Source of the DNA: Obelidium mucronatum
Lineage: Eukaryota; Chytridiomycota; Chytridiomycetes; Chytridiales; Chytriomycetaceae
Length of the DNA: 64,000 nt
Direction: 5' to 3'
Assembly (NCBI GenBank): GCA_025765595.1
Contig: JAIVFH010000013.1
Location: 248,001 to 312,000 of the forward strand
Shown: one piece after another, positions 42,484 through 53,080 of the stretch
Layout: the number at the start of each line of letters is the position of its first letter
Position numbering within the stretch: position 1 is the stretch's first letter
Program-made: the position numbers and the translations under genes
Notes under the pieces: generated by a model
What the model saw: the letters and a program-made list of their open reading frames with translations, nothing else
Database searches by the model: none
Told to the model about the DNA's origin: nothing

Positions 42484-44696
42484 TTATTTTTTTGCGAAAG
42501 GGTTAGGAAGCTTGAAGTTGAATCCCTTCGGCTTCTCCTGCTGCTGTTTCTTTTGTGCCGCCACAACCTCCTTGGTCCCCTGGCGATCCTCCTCATTTCT
42601 ACTTTCCTGGGCCTTGCGGATGGCAGCAATTTTGGCCTTCAATTCGGGCGATACGCAATCGTGAGTTTTGAAGTTGGCGCTGGCAGCCCATTCGCGTTCA
42701 AGTCTGGCACGGACTTGGTCAAATGTTTCCCATTTCCAGGAAACAGGCTTCCCGCAGTCGTAGATGGTTACCAATTGGTTTTGGCTGGCGGTTTCTGGAG
42801 TTAATGGGAAAACACTCGTGGTCTGTTTTTTTTTTTTTTTTTTTTTGTGAGTTTTTTGTGAGTTTTTTGCTGGCTAAAATTGACAATGATTCGTTCTTCT
42901 TACCGCATTCACGGGGTTCTTGGAAACTCCCAACTCTCCTGGCAAACTGACCTTCCCAAGATCCGTCTTTGGCATCTTCATAACCTCTCTCTCAGTTCCG
43001 TCGGCATACGTAATGTGGCATAGCTTTGTTGCCATGCTCATTGTGTCACGGTTCACTTTCTGGAGGAGTCCACCCCCCATACCAAAAGCCACGTTTTGGA
43101 CACTGTATCCGGAGGCTTCTACTTTGGCGAGGATGTGGGTGATGGTGTCGTATCCGATACCATCTCCTTGAATCACAGAGGCCCCGTTGATAACTTTGTA
43201 TCCCTTCTTGTTAACAGTGTGTCCGAAAACAGAGTCAGCGGCTCTATTTTATAAAAGTTTTTATATAAATATGACTTTATATAGAAAGGAAAAAAAAAAA
43301 AAAAAGGCGCAAGAAAAACAAACCTCAATCCTTCCAAAACCACTTCAACTGGATCTCCACTGTCTGGTCTCAAAACAAGGAAACCTCCTTTCCCGACTTT
43401 TTGACTAGCCACTGCTGGTAACACGTTTTCAAGAGCGTTTGTGTAATCGTATGAGTCCATGACACATGCACAGAAACCGTCTCCAAACTTTTCAATCAAT
43501 TGACTCATGGCAGCCTTTTAAAAAAAATTGTTAGAGTTTTTCGTTCAAAGAAAAAAAAAAAGTGATGTCTTGCTTACACGCTCAGTTGGGTAAGAAGTCA
43601 TGATGGAGTGTTCGGTTGCAGGAATGGAAGTAGCAACTGGCTTTCCTTCATTCAAATCAAATTGAACGTAGAATGCGGCACTCATGGTATCCGTTCCATC
43701 AAAGTTGAGCTGGAAAAGAAATAATTTAGAAAAGAATAATGGTGAGATGGCGTCATGAATGAGAAGTTCGCATCATATACCAGATGAGCGGCTCCACCAA
43801 TCACTGATTGTTCGACCGACGTGCAACCACGGAAACCGAAGTCGTGCAAGCGACTTCATTTTTATATTTCAGCTGTGTGGTTCCAACCAAAAAAGAAAAG
43901 CAATCATTCACCTTTGAATAAGAAACATGGCTTCTTCGTCGACAGTTTTGACGAAATATTCGTGAATCAAATCCTTGCACTTTCTAGAAAGTGTTGCGAC
44001 AGTTGATGGGTACTGTTATAAAAAAAATCAGATTTGGCTAACTTCAGGCAGTGCTGACTCGATGAATCATGAACTAATTTATACCCAGAGATGTGTCAAC
44101 AAGGTTTCCAAGTAAGTGACAAGTCTAGAGTATTCTCCCTTGGCAGTGATTTGGATCACAGGCGTGTGTGGGTAGATCACGGAACCCTCTGGAAGGGCAT
44201 TGATTGTAACAGGGAAGTAGCCATCGTTTTCATCAATGATCTGGGGGAAAATGGGTAGGCGGACTTGCCAAAATGAGTCACACCAAGCATACACTCCACT
44301 TTTAAGTTTTTCACCTTTTGAAACAATTCCTTCGGAAAAGGGTATTCCGCATAAGGATGAGCAGCATCCAGTGACGCTTTGTGAGTCTTGAAGAACAGAT
44401 CGGCCCTGTCCAGATCAGCCTGGGTCCACTTTTGTTCAAGATACGTCTGAATCACGTAACGCAGTCCGTAGAGTACGATACGGTGATCTTTTGGATCTTT
44501 CTTGTACGCAGTACGGAACTCAGAGTAGGCAACCATCTATTGAAGGGGGTGGGTGTCTGTTAAATTGAATTGCTCTACTCTGAATTGCCCGCAGCTATGG
44601 ACGTCCTGATCGCACCTTCTGGGCCTCTGGATACAAGAATGGGTGCGTTGTTTTGTACGAGTCCGTCAAAATGTGTTTAGGCAGGGAGAGGGACAT
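42484..44696 (-). CDS. NAMPT: Nicotinamide phosphoribosyltransferase
   Basis: Makes nicotinamide mononucleotide from nicotinamide and PRPP, the first step of the one-enzyme NAD salvage route. Exons read in order: MSLSLPKHILTDSYKTTHP; YGLRYVIQTYLEQKW; NDGYFPVTINALPEG; LETLLTHLW; a short exon with LHDFGFRGC; TSIPATEHSIMTSYP (active-site His); VLRPDSGDPVEVV (PRPP/phosphate site); VIQGDGIGYDTI; and NVAFGMGGGLLQKVNRDTM. All key NAMPT motifs are present. The C-terminus carries a Lys/Gln-rich extension (AQKKQQQEKPKGF) beyond the core. Most fungi use nicotinamidase plus NAPRT instead, so this gene is noteworthy. About seven introns of 50-75 nt interrupt it. It is divergent from the GNAT gene, starts 53 bp apart. 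Confidence 0.95.
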
Positions 44697-44748
44697 GGTG
44701 GTTTTTTAGAGTTCTTTTGAATATCAACGAATTATTCATAACCAACTT

Positions 44749-45338
44749 ATGATTATAATTCGGGCATCTGGCAGCCACTGGGCCCAGCTCTCGCAATTGG
44801 CCAAACTCACGTTTGCTGAAACATTTGCCCACCTGTACTCTGCCAAGGACCTTGAGACACATCTTGCGTCAAACTACACCGAAGACATTCTGAGAAAGGA
44901 AATTCAAGAAGAGCTAGTCTTTTTTGTCTGCGATGACGGGGATGTCAACGGCCTCGAGCCTTTCGGCTTCTATCAGCTCAAGCCAAACTGTCGCCACCCC
45001 CAGCTTGGGGATGCTGTTGCTTTCCCCGATCCATGTTGGGAACTGCACAGATTCTATGTTAAAAACGAGAAACAAGGAATTCGAGCTGGTTCATCGCTTA
45101 TGAAGTTTGCCATGGAGCAGATGAAAGAGGCTGGCGCAAAGAGTGTTTGGCTATCTGTATTCTCAGAAAACACAAAAGCCCAACGGTTTTATGAAAAGTA
45201 TCAGATCCAGTTGAGTTCTATCCTTTTTTGGTTATGCGGTCGCGTTTACAGTTTTTCTCTTGGTAGATACACGGGGCAGGAAATCAAGTACGTGAACAGG
45301 TGGACATTGATCATTTGTATGCTGGAAGATTTGAGTGA
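44749..45338 (+). CDS. GNAT-family N-acetyltransferase
   Basis: A predicted acetyl-CoA-dependent N-acetyltransferase of unknown substrate. The N-terminus MIIIRASGSHWAQLSQLA and FAETFAHLYSAKDLE match RimI/PhnO-type GNATs. The acetyl-CoA site is around LHRFYVKNEKQGIRAGSSLM (Q/R-x-x-G-x-G/A loop), followed by VWLSVFSENTKAQRFYEKY, the usual beta5-alpha4 end. One intron near 45,212-45,279 leads to a short last exon. The splice choice is open: one reading ends DHLYAGRFE at 45,338, another stays open into the convergent protease gene. The shorter end fits the family length. Confidence 0.8.
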
Positions 45339-45389
45339 TCAACACTTTTTATTTTCAAATGCAAATGAAAGCGATGCTGCAATAGGAAA

Positions 45390-47559
45390 TCAAAATGTCT
45401 TTTTGCAATCGGAAGGAATATCAAAGCTGTCGTTGTGGCTGGATGTTGCTTTTGTACCCAAGCCGCGCTTGGCAAACCCGTTCCACAAGGCACACTTGAA
45501 TTTTCCTTTGTATAATGCAGTTTCTGCGGAAATAATTGCGTCTCGGGCCTGGATGAACGTGGGGTTGCATGGCTGCATCTTCATTCCCTTCAACAAGATA
45601 TGCAACATGGCTGTATTCCCGGTTCCTGACGCCTTACTTGATATGAGAGAAGCTGGGTCCGAAAATCCAGAAACGTCAACGAGATTCCAGAGAGCTTCAT
45701 AAAGGATCGTACACCAGACCTCCCCGATTTGGTGAACTTCACTCAAGCGCTGCAAGGCACTGAATCTGTGCATGTTGGTTTGCATACTGGTGGAGTATGG
45801 ATACTGTCTAGCGCCTTTTGGATTGCCAACGGCCCAGTAACCGGCGGCAAAGTTTGTAGTGCGCGTGCTTCCCTTTGGCAACGAAACCATCAGACCGATA
45901 AAATCACTCCATCCTTCACCCAATCCTCCAGATTCGGTAGATTGGAGGCAGTTAGCATTCGATGGGCCTCCTGTCAAGCGATTCGACAACCCATGGCCGA
46001 TTTCGTGAGCGATGATATCATTGTCGAGGGCTCCGTCTCGGTGAGGGCGAGTAATGTCAAACACATACATTCTCATCCGTCCAGATTGGCCATCCTTAAA
46101 ACAAATTATGTTAGAGCTAAAGCGAAGGGAAAAGGTCCGAACTCACTGGTGGTGTTGCGAAGTTGGCATTATTGGTTCCAGACTTATCTTGACTATTGGC
46201 AATGACAGGATCATTCCCAGCGCCACCTTTTCCACCATTGTCAGCTTGGAAGTTACCAGCCACCTCATCGAACCCATAGTGGTACAAAATGTCGTGCATA
46301 CTGTTGGTCACATAAAACATGTTAACAGTTGCAGCATTAGCATTGTTGGCGTCTTCTGGTCCCGCTTGAGCGTTGAATTTGTAGTTGAATTGGAGAGTCG
46401 CACTGTTTGGTTTTGGTACCTGGATTCTACCGTTTGATTGTGCCACAGCGTTATTTCCAGAAAGGCCAGTTGAAGTTTGTCCTTTCACTGAATGCCAGCC
46501 AGCCGGTGAAGCCGTCTTGTCGGCTGGGTTGTTCAGTTGAGTGAGTCCCTTGTTTGATTCAGGATTCCGAGAACCAATTGGAATCACACTGTAAGATGCG
46601 CCACCCCCAGGTACTGGCTTTGGAGTTGCCTTTGGTTTCTTGGGCTTCTTTGTCGTCTTGGAAGGTTTTTTGTTAGAAGTTTTTGTGGGTTTCTTGGTTG
46701 TTTTTGCTGCGTCTGCCGTCCATGTCGATACACCAACAATTTTTCCACTCCCTGAATCAACGAATACGTTCTCCCTGAGATAAAATTTAGAAAGGCGTTT
46801 TCTTGCACATAAAGTTCAGAACTCTCACCAGACGTCATCCATCAGAACATTCAAATCCCAAGTATGGACCAAAGAATCAGCCGTCTGGTAGTATTTTTGC
46901 GTTGCACGAATCGGCTGCAATGCAAATGAGGCTCCAGAAATAACAATATATCCCTCCTCAGTTTGTTTAACTGTGAGTTTGTCTTTGGTTGAAAATCCCT
47001 TGGCCTGCGCAAACATGAGGACGGCTTGGTCTGCAGTCATGATGGGGGCATCTCGTTTCTGAACAGGGACAGATCGTGCCATGATTTGGTCGGGCACGAA
47101 ACTCTGATGAGAGGATATAATTCTACCAGAGGAAGAGTCAACATTGGTGTTGGATACTGCATTGGCGATTGGTATTCCGTGGTACATTTGAGTCACGTAA
47201 ATATGGTGTACGCCTGCTGATGAAGTGTACCTGATTGTGAAGTCAATAGAAAGCCCAGAGCCAGCCCCCACAACATGACTCAACCGCCAATAAACTTACG
47301 CATTGGTCACACGAAGGTCTTCTGATTTCATTCCCATAGAACTCACAAAATTGCTGGCGACTAAGTCTTTGGCATCGTTGGCATTAGCAACTGGGGTTGC
47401 ATTGCCAATGAATGATTCCGAAACTGGCACAGAAACTGAATTTGGTTGAAAGAATGGAGCAATGGAAGATACAGCGGGCTTGGGGGCTGGAGCTGCAGTA
47501 GAATACAATGCAAAGGAGGACAGGGCTGCGAATGCGGCAAGGAAGCTTGGGGAATGCAT
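45390..47559 (-). CDS. Fungalysin, secreted M36 zinc metallopeptidase
   Basis: An extracellular endopeptidase made as a zymogen; the family is expanded in chytrids, including pathogens. A signal peptide (SFLAAFAALSSFALYSTAAPAP) precedes an FTP-type propeptide that includes HHIYVTQMYHGIPIANAV and TWDLNVLMDD. The catalytic domain starts after WTADA and includes NPADKTASPAGWH, NMFYVTNSMHDILYHYGF, and HEIGHGLSNRL (zinc His residues and catalytic Glu) with GEGWSDFIGL providing the third ligand. The C-terminus ends FDIPSDCKK. At the propeptide-mature boundary is an unusual Lys/Thr/Pro-rich insertion of roughly 35-40 residues. Three introns are seen. It converges on the GNAT gene with about 50 bp between stops. 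Confidence 0.93.
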
Positions 47560-47857
47560 GACCGATGCTGGAAATGCGGATGGAGACGAAAACCTAGTTT
47601 CAAGAGCAGGTAATTTATAAGGATCGCCGTATAAATTTCGTTATTTTTCGTTCCGCGGGGTCGGGTGATGGTGTTTCATTTCTGATTGACTCTGAAACAA
47701 AATCGAAACAGAAAAGTAAAACAAACTAAAGTCAGTGGCGTTTAAGCAAGTCCTTTCTTTTATCCAATTTAATTTTTTAGTTTTCAGCATAGAATGTCTT
47801 ATATATTTACTTATTAAGAAAAGGAATAAAAAATAACAATAATTATCGAAAAAGAAA

Positions 47858-50800
47858 ATGAACCAAGAGCCACATATGATTGTTACCAGCACCGGTATGA
47901 CCTTCTGTGCCGACCTTCGGTTGCGCAATTTCAATCTTATTGACTATCGATGCGACAGGGGAGCACTTCTTGGTGACGGCCGAATTTGATGCTTTTGCCA
48001 AAGAGCTGTTTGAAAACGGAGCTTCTAGTGCTTTGGACGATGAACCAATTCTCGGAAAATACAGTGATATTTGTGCCACGAGGTTTCTAGGTTTCTTTGA
48101 CCATGGACAAAGCGGCTTATCTTTGAATTCAGATTTAATGAACTCAGCGGGGACGAAGAAGCAACTGAAGCAACAAAGGAACTCGCTGCTGCTTTGCAGC
48201 TAGAGGGAAACACGTGGGATTTGGTCTATCGGCTTCTTGAGTACGTTCCATATTTCATCAACAAGACGAATTCTTAACCAAAAACAAGTCTCCGCGTTCC
48301 TGCTGCCGATGATGAAGAGAATTCGTCTGTACCATGTGCATATTCAAGTGATCAAGCAATTGTTTCGTATGTCGTTAAGAAGGACAAGTCTTTGGCTGAA
48401 AACATCGTGAGTAGGATCAACTCTCAGTAAGGGAGACAAACTTACTATTTCGCGGGTTCAGGCAATCAAAGACTGGCTTGAAAAAACGGCGGCCGGTTTT
48501 AATCCCGCGGAAGTACGAAAAGCCTATAGAGATTCCACTCAAAAATCGTTAAGAGATCGATCTTCTCGGGGAATGGCAATGGATCCAGATGGGCCGATTC
48601 GAACAGGGATCCCATTGCATCCGGATGATAATGTGAGAGATGAGATTTTCCCTCCACACGTGAATCTCAACTATCTTCCAGAATTATGAACAAGCTCTCA
48701 ATAAGACATTGTTTTCTTGCATTCGGCGGGGCGAAATCAGTAAAGCTCTAGAATTCTGCCATTCTGCAAAAGAGCCTTGGAAAGCCGCTTCTCTGTCCGG
48801 GGCCGCCTACTTCCGCGATGCTTTCCTTGGTGAGACATATTGATTGGGTTGATTTTCTAAGCTGATATCTTTTGGATAGACGGCGATGAGTCGAACGATG
48901 AGGATCGTTCAGGAAATATCAACAGGGACATGTGGAAGGAGACAGCGTATGCTATAGCCAGAGAGGTAATTTCTAAATTAGTTTCAAAGCAAGTTTTAAC
49001 TCTTCCCAGCCAACATTTGATCAATATGAACGTGCTCTGTATGGTGTCTTCGCCGGAAGCGTCGATTTTGTAAGGTTTCTATTGCTTTGAATTTTTATAA
49101 CACAGAAATCCAGGTTACGCCCGTGTGTAAGACTTGGGAAGACTTTGTGTGGGCTCATTATAGCAGCTACATTGAATCTGTTCTTGATAAGGTTTCGTTT
49201 CTTGTTGGTATAGCATCCTCGCACTTATTGTTAAAAAACGCGTAGCATCTGGCAACAGTTCCTCAGTTATCACGTCCCGATGAAGAGTTTACTAAAACGC
49301 CGCTTCAGGAAACCGTGAAGCTTCCTTCTGAATTGTTTGAGTGGCTGAGTCTAAGCGAAACACCGGATTTAAGAAACGCGTCCATGAACCCCTTTAGAAT
49401 CATTCAAGCGATGCTGATTTTGGATCGCATTGATCCATTACTGATGAGCATTCACAGACAGCTGTGCTCTCAAGATGCGCAAGGGTTTGTCAACTAATCC
49501 CTTTTTTTTACTTTGGCTGTCAGATTCTGATTTTCTCTTCCAGAATGCCACAACTTCCAACCGTCTTGAGATTCATGGTTCACTTGATTCTTGCATTGCG
49601 TTCGGTTTCATATCCTATTGAGGCCAAAGAGAGTGCCGACTTCATAATTAAGACTTTCATCGACATGCTTATTGCTGCGCGAAAGACGGAAATCGTAGCA
49701 ATCTATTGTGGGCAGCTTCCTGCTTCTCTTCAAATCGAGTGCTTTGCGCAATTCCTGGAAGGTCCGTGCCAAATCGTCAAAAAAAAAAACCGAAACTTAA
49801 TAGACTGCAATACAGGCTTGACGGTGGACAAAGACATGAGATACCAATACATTCTACAAGGAAAAGATTGCGGAATCGACATGCAGATGGCGTGTAAGCG
49901 CACTGTTGAGCTAACATTTTCCACTGGTATTTTCTTGGTAAGGAGCTTTTTCACCCAACTATTCTTGACTGAATTTTATCATTTGGCAGGATGTGATACC
50001 TGCCAAAGCGAGCTCCGTTTTCGTCTCGAATATGGACGCGCCGATATCCGATTCCCTCTTCAAACAACTTCGAGCCCTTGAATGGTTGCTATTTGATCCA
50101 TTGCAGCAAGCGGATGCTTTGATTCAATGCAATCGATTGATCCGAAGATGTCTTGGTATGTGGAAGCTTTACAACTTGTCCTGAACTCATCACCTCTTTA
50201 CTGCAACAGTTCACGGCCAAATTCATTTAGTCAAGCAAATTCTTGCCATTGTACCCGAAAAGAAGGACTTTTTGAAAAAGTCATGGCTCAAGAATGCATT
50301 GAATGAAGCATCGCTGATTGACGCCAAAGACCACGCTGCTTTGGAGAAACTAAATCCTTTGACGAGAAGAACAGCTGCTGGGTCGTTTGAATTCATGTCT
50401 TACACGAGTCTGGTTAAATGTTTTGAAGGATTGGTTCAGTGGACAGAGTTTTTGGGGCGCAGACCCATGCGAAGTTCAGGGTATGGAGAACCCTTGAGTT
50501 GCAGTTCTTTGGGAAACTTACTTTTTTTGCACAAATGATAGAGAAAGTGATGGCATTGCAAACTACCAATTCAGAGACTGGAGTGAAACCATGAAGGTGA
50601 AATGATTTGATTTTTTTATCCTCAAAGCGACTGATAGTTCTATTGCTATGGTTCAGACCGGTACTGATCGAACTGAAAAAGTTCTGCGAGATTGTCTTGA
50701 GGATATCAAGCAGCTTCCTTTGAATGACGGTGGATTTTCTGGAGTTGAAGGTTGCTTCATGATTGATGATGTTGTGTGGTTTATTAAACGAAACAACCGA

Positions 50801-51118
50801 CAGGAAAGGAGCGCATGCTCGAGCTTCAAATGATTAGAGATATCTATGCAACTGAAGTAATTTTGAGGTTGCAGCACATTTTGTTTGAGACGCAAGAGTA
50901 TATGCCAGGGTATGTAGCCGCCTTCGAAACAAGAGGATAACGTTAATTAATCAATGCTTCAATGGAATAGAAATATTGCCAAGAGTCTCAGTCTGTTGTC
51001 AGAGTTTGTGGAAGATGGCACTGAAACCTTCCACAAGGAGTTTGTTCGATCTGGGAAAGTTGTCTTCTTTATGCAAAAGTACAACCAAGCCAAAGCTTTG
51101 GCTGAGAATAATTCGTGA
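47858..51118 (+). CDS. NUP84: Nucleoporin Nup107/Nup84
   Basis: Structural subunit of the Y-complex of the nuclear pore. The gene is split by many short introns. The first exon starts MNQEPHMIVTS; the second has HFLVTAEFDAFAKELF. Then come GNTWDLVYRLLE, AIKDWLEKTA, a conserved middle with ALEFCHSAKEPWKAASL (family hallmark: a Cys/Gly-rich helix followed by W-x-A-A), YERALYGVFAG, FLRFMVHLILALR-type helices, EWLLFDPLQQADALIQCNRL, and a C-terminal helical domain ending at 51,118. A frame change near 48,092 is explained by a normal 52-nt intron ending TTCAG. Length and helix content match fungal Nup84. The photolyase-family start lies 80 bp downstream. Confidence 0.86.
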
Positions 51119-51197
51119 TGGTTTTATTGAACATGAGGTTTTGATAATAAAGGCAAGATCGATTGTTCTTGTTTCGGATCGCGTAGAAAGGAAAATT

Positions 51198-52940
51198 ATG
51201 TCTCCAAAAACCGGATACTCAAAGCAGGGAAGCCAGCAAGCGAGCAAGAGAAAGACAGTAGACGCCAACTTCTTCAAGCCTCGAGTAAAATCCCAGAAAG
51301 TAGAAGTTGTCCCTGAAGCACTGGCTGTTATCACCCCTCCACCGGTATCAGTTCCCGCAGAATCAATATCTGAACCGACACCACCGGTATCTTCTGATAT
51401 GACTGGTCCTCCGAAAACCGCACTGCTATGGCTGCGCAAAGGCTTGCGGCTGCATGACAATCCTGCCCTCAATGCTGCAATTCGAGGCTCCACACATCTG
51501 ATTCCCGTGGTTGTCATTGATCCAGTTCTGGTAAATCCAACAGCCTGCGGCCCTCGACCGCTTCAGTTCTTTCTCGAATCCCTTCACGATCTGGATGCGT
51601 CATTACAGAAGCGGCAGTCACGACTACTAGTTCTCTCTGGGGACCCAGTTGATTTGATCCCTAAATACGCACGTCTCTGGGAAGTTTCCAAGATTTGCTA
51701 TGAAGTGAGGAATTCTTGTGTTATCCTCATCTTTTCTTAGTTTTAAGAATTTCACACATCATTTTAGGGAGACACGGGTCGGTACGGAAGTGTCCGCGAC
51801 GCCAAAGTATCAGCGTCGCTTGCAACATCGGGCATTTCCTTTGAATCCTTTTCAGGACACACTCTTTACAAAAGTGAAGACTTGAAAAGAGTGTATGGCA
51901 GCACGTACCCACAACGTTATGAAGAGTTCCTGAAGCGCGTAAAGAATCTGACAATTGATGCAATCCTACCGGACGAAAGCCTGCCTGCCGTTTTCCCACC
52001 CCTTCCACAGCCTGTAATGGCATGGAAAAACCCGATTCCAAGTTTAAAAGATCTTGGTTTCGACAGCAATGATATTGTACCCCCGAGTCCTTTAGTAGGT
52101 GGGGAATCCCATGCTCTAGCCCGAATGGACCTTGCTCTGGCAGATGAACGATACATTTGCGGGTTCAGTAAGCCAGAAACATCTCCGGTTGCCATCAATC
52201 CGTCCTCTACAACTCGGTTGTCTCCCTACTTGGCACGTGGCTGTTTATCTGTACGAGTTCTGCGTAAAAAAATCCTTGACATTTATGCAAGGAATGGAAA
52301 GCACTCGAATCCACCAGTCAGCCTGGAAGGACAGATTTTATGGCGAGAGTTCTTTTACGCAGCTAGTTACTTGACTCCGAATTATTTCTCGATGGAAGGG
52401 AATCCCGTTTGCAGGCAGATTCCTTGGAGTCGAGATGAGGACAAGCTCGCTGCGTGGAGGGAGGCACGGACTGGATATCCTTGGATTGACGCGGCCATGA
52501 TGCAGTTGAAACAGGAAGGGTGGATTCACCATCTTGCGAGACATGCGGTTGCGTGTTTCCTGACACGTGGGGATTTGTGGGTGGATTGGAGACTAGGGAG
52601 AGATGAGTTTGATAAAATGTTGTTGGATACAGATAGTGCGTTGAATAATGGCAATTGGATGTGGTTGAGTGCGAGCGCGTATTTTCATCAGTACTTTCGT
52701 GTTTATGGGCCAGTCTCGTTTGCCAAGAAATATGCCGGTCATGCTGCCTATGTGCGTTATTATCTGCCAGTATTGAAGAATATGCCGGATCAGTACATTT
52801 TGGAACCGTGGAAGGCGCCACGTGCTGTGCAAGTGAAAGCAGGGTGTGTTGTTGGTACTGATTACCCTGCGAGAATTGTCGTGCACGAGGAGATTTCGAA
52901 AGAGTTGATTGGAAGAATGGCGAAAGCATATAAGCCATGA
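51198..52940 (+). CDS. (6-4) photolyase / animal-type cryptochrome
   Basis: A flavoprotein of the photolyase/cryptochrome family that either repairs (6-4) photoproducts with blue light or senses it. A disordered N-terminal extension (~70 residues, KRKTVDANFFKPR, Pro/Val-rich) precedes the antenna domain, LLWLRKGLRLHDNPALNAAI. After an intron at 51,704-51,770 come GRYGSVRDAKV, TRLSPYLARGCLSVR, and the FAD core with LWREFFYAASYLTP, GYPWIDAAMMQLKQEGWIHH, RHAVACFLTRGDLW and NGNWMWLSASAYF. The two His in WIHHLARHAVA, needed for (6-4) repair, are present. The protein ends shortly after the core without a long cryptochrome tail, favouring a repair enzyme; only biochemistry would decide. Confidence 0.93.
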
Positions 52941-53080
52941 AGCTGCTATTTTAATGTTATTAAATGTTATTAATAATATTTATTTGAAGTAAATATTCAC
53001 AAGATAATTTTTGCTTTGCTTGTGTGTTTTGCCCAGCATTTGATTCCAAGCAAATATTCGATTTCAACACTTTCTCGAAA

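Noticed and set aside
48085..48150. Apparent frameshift in Nup107
   Set aside because: A normal 52-nt intron (GTTTCTAG...GAATTCAG) joins ICATR to FNELSGDEE in frame, so no error is needed.
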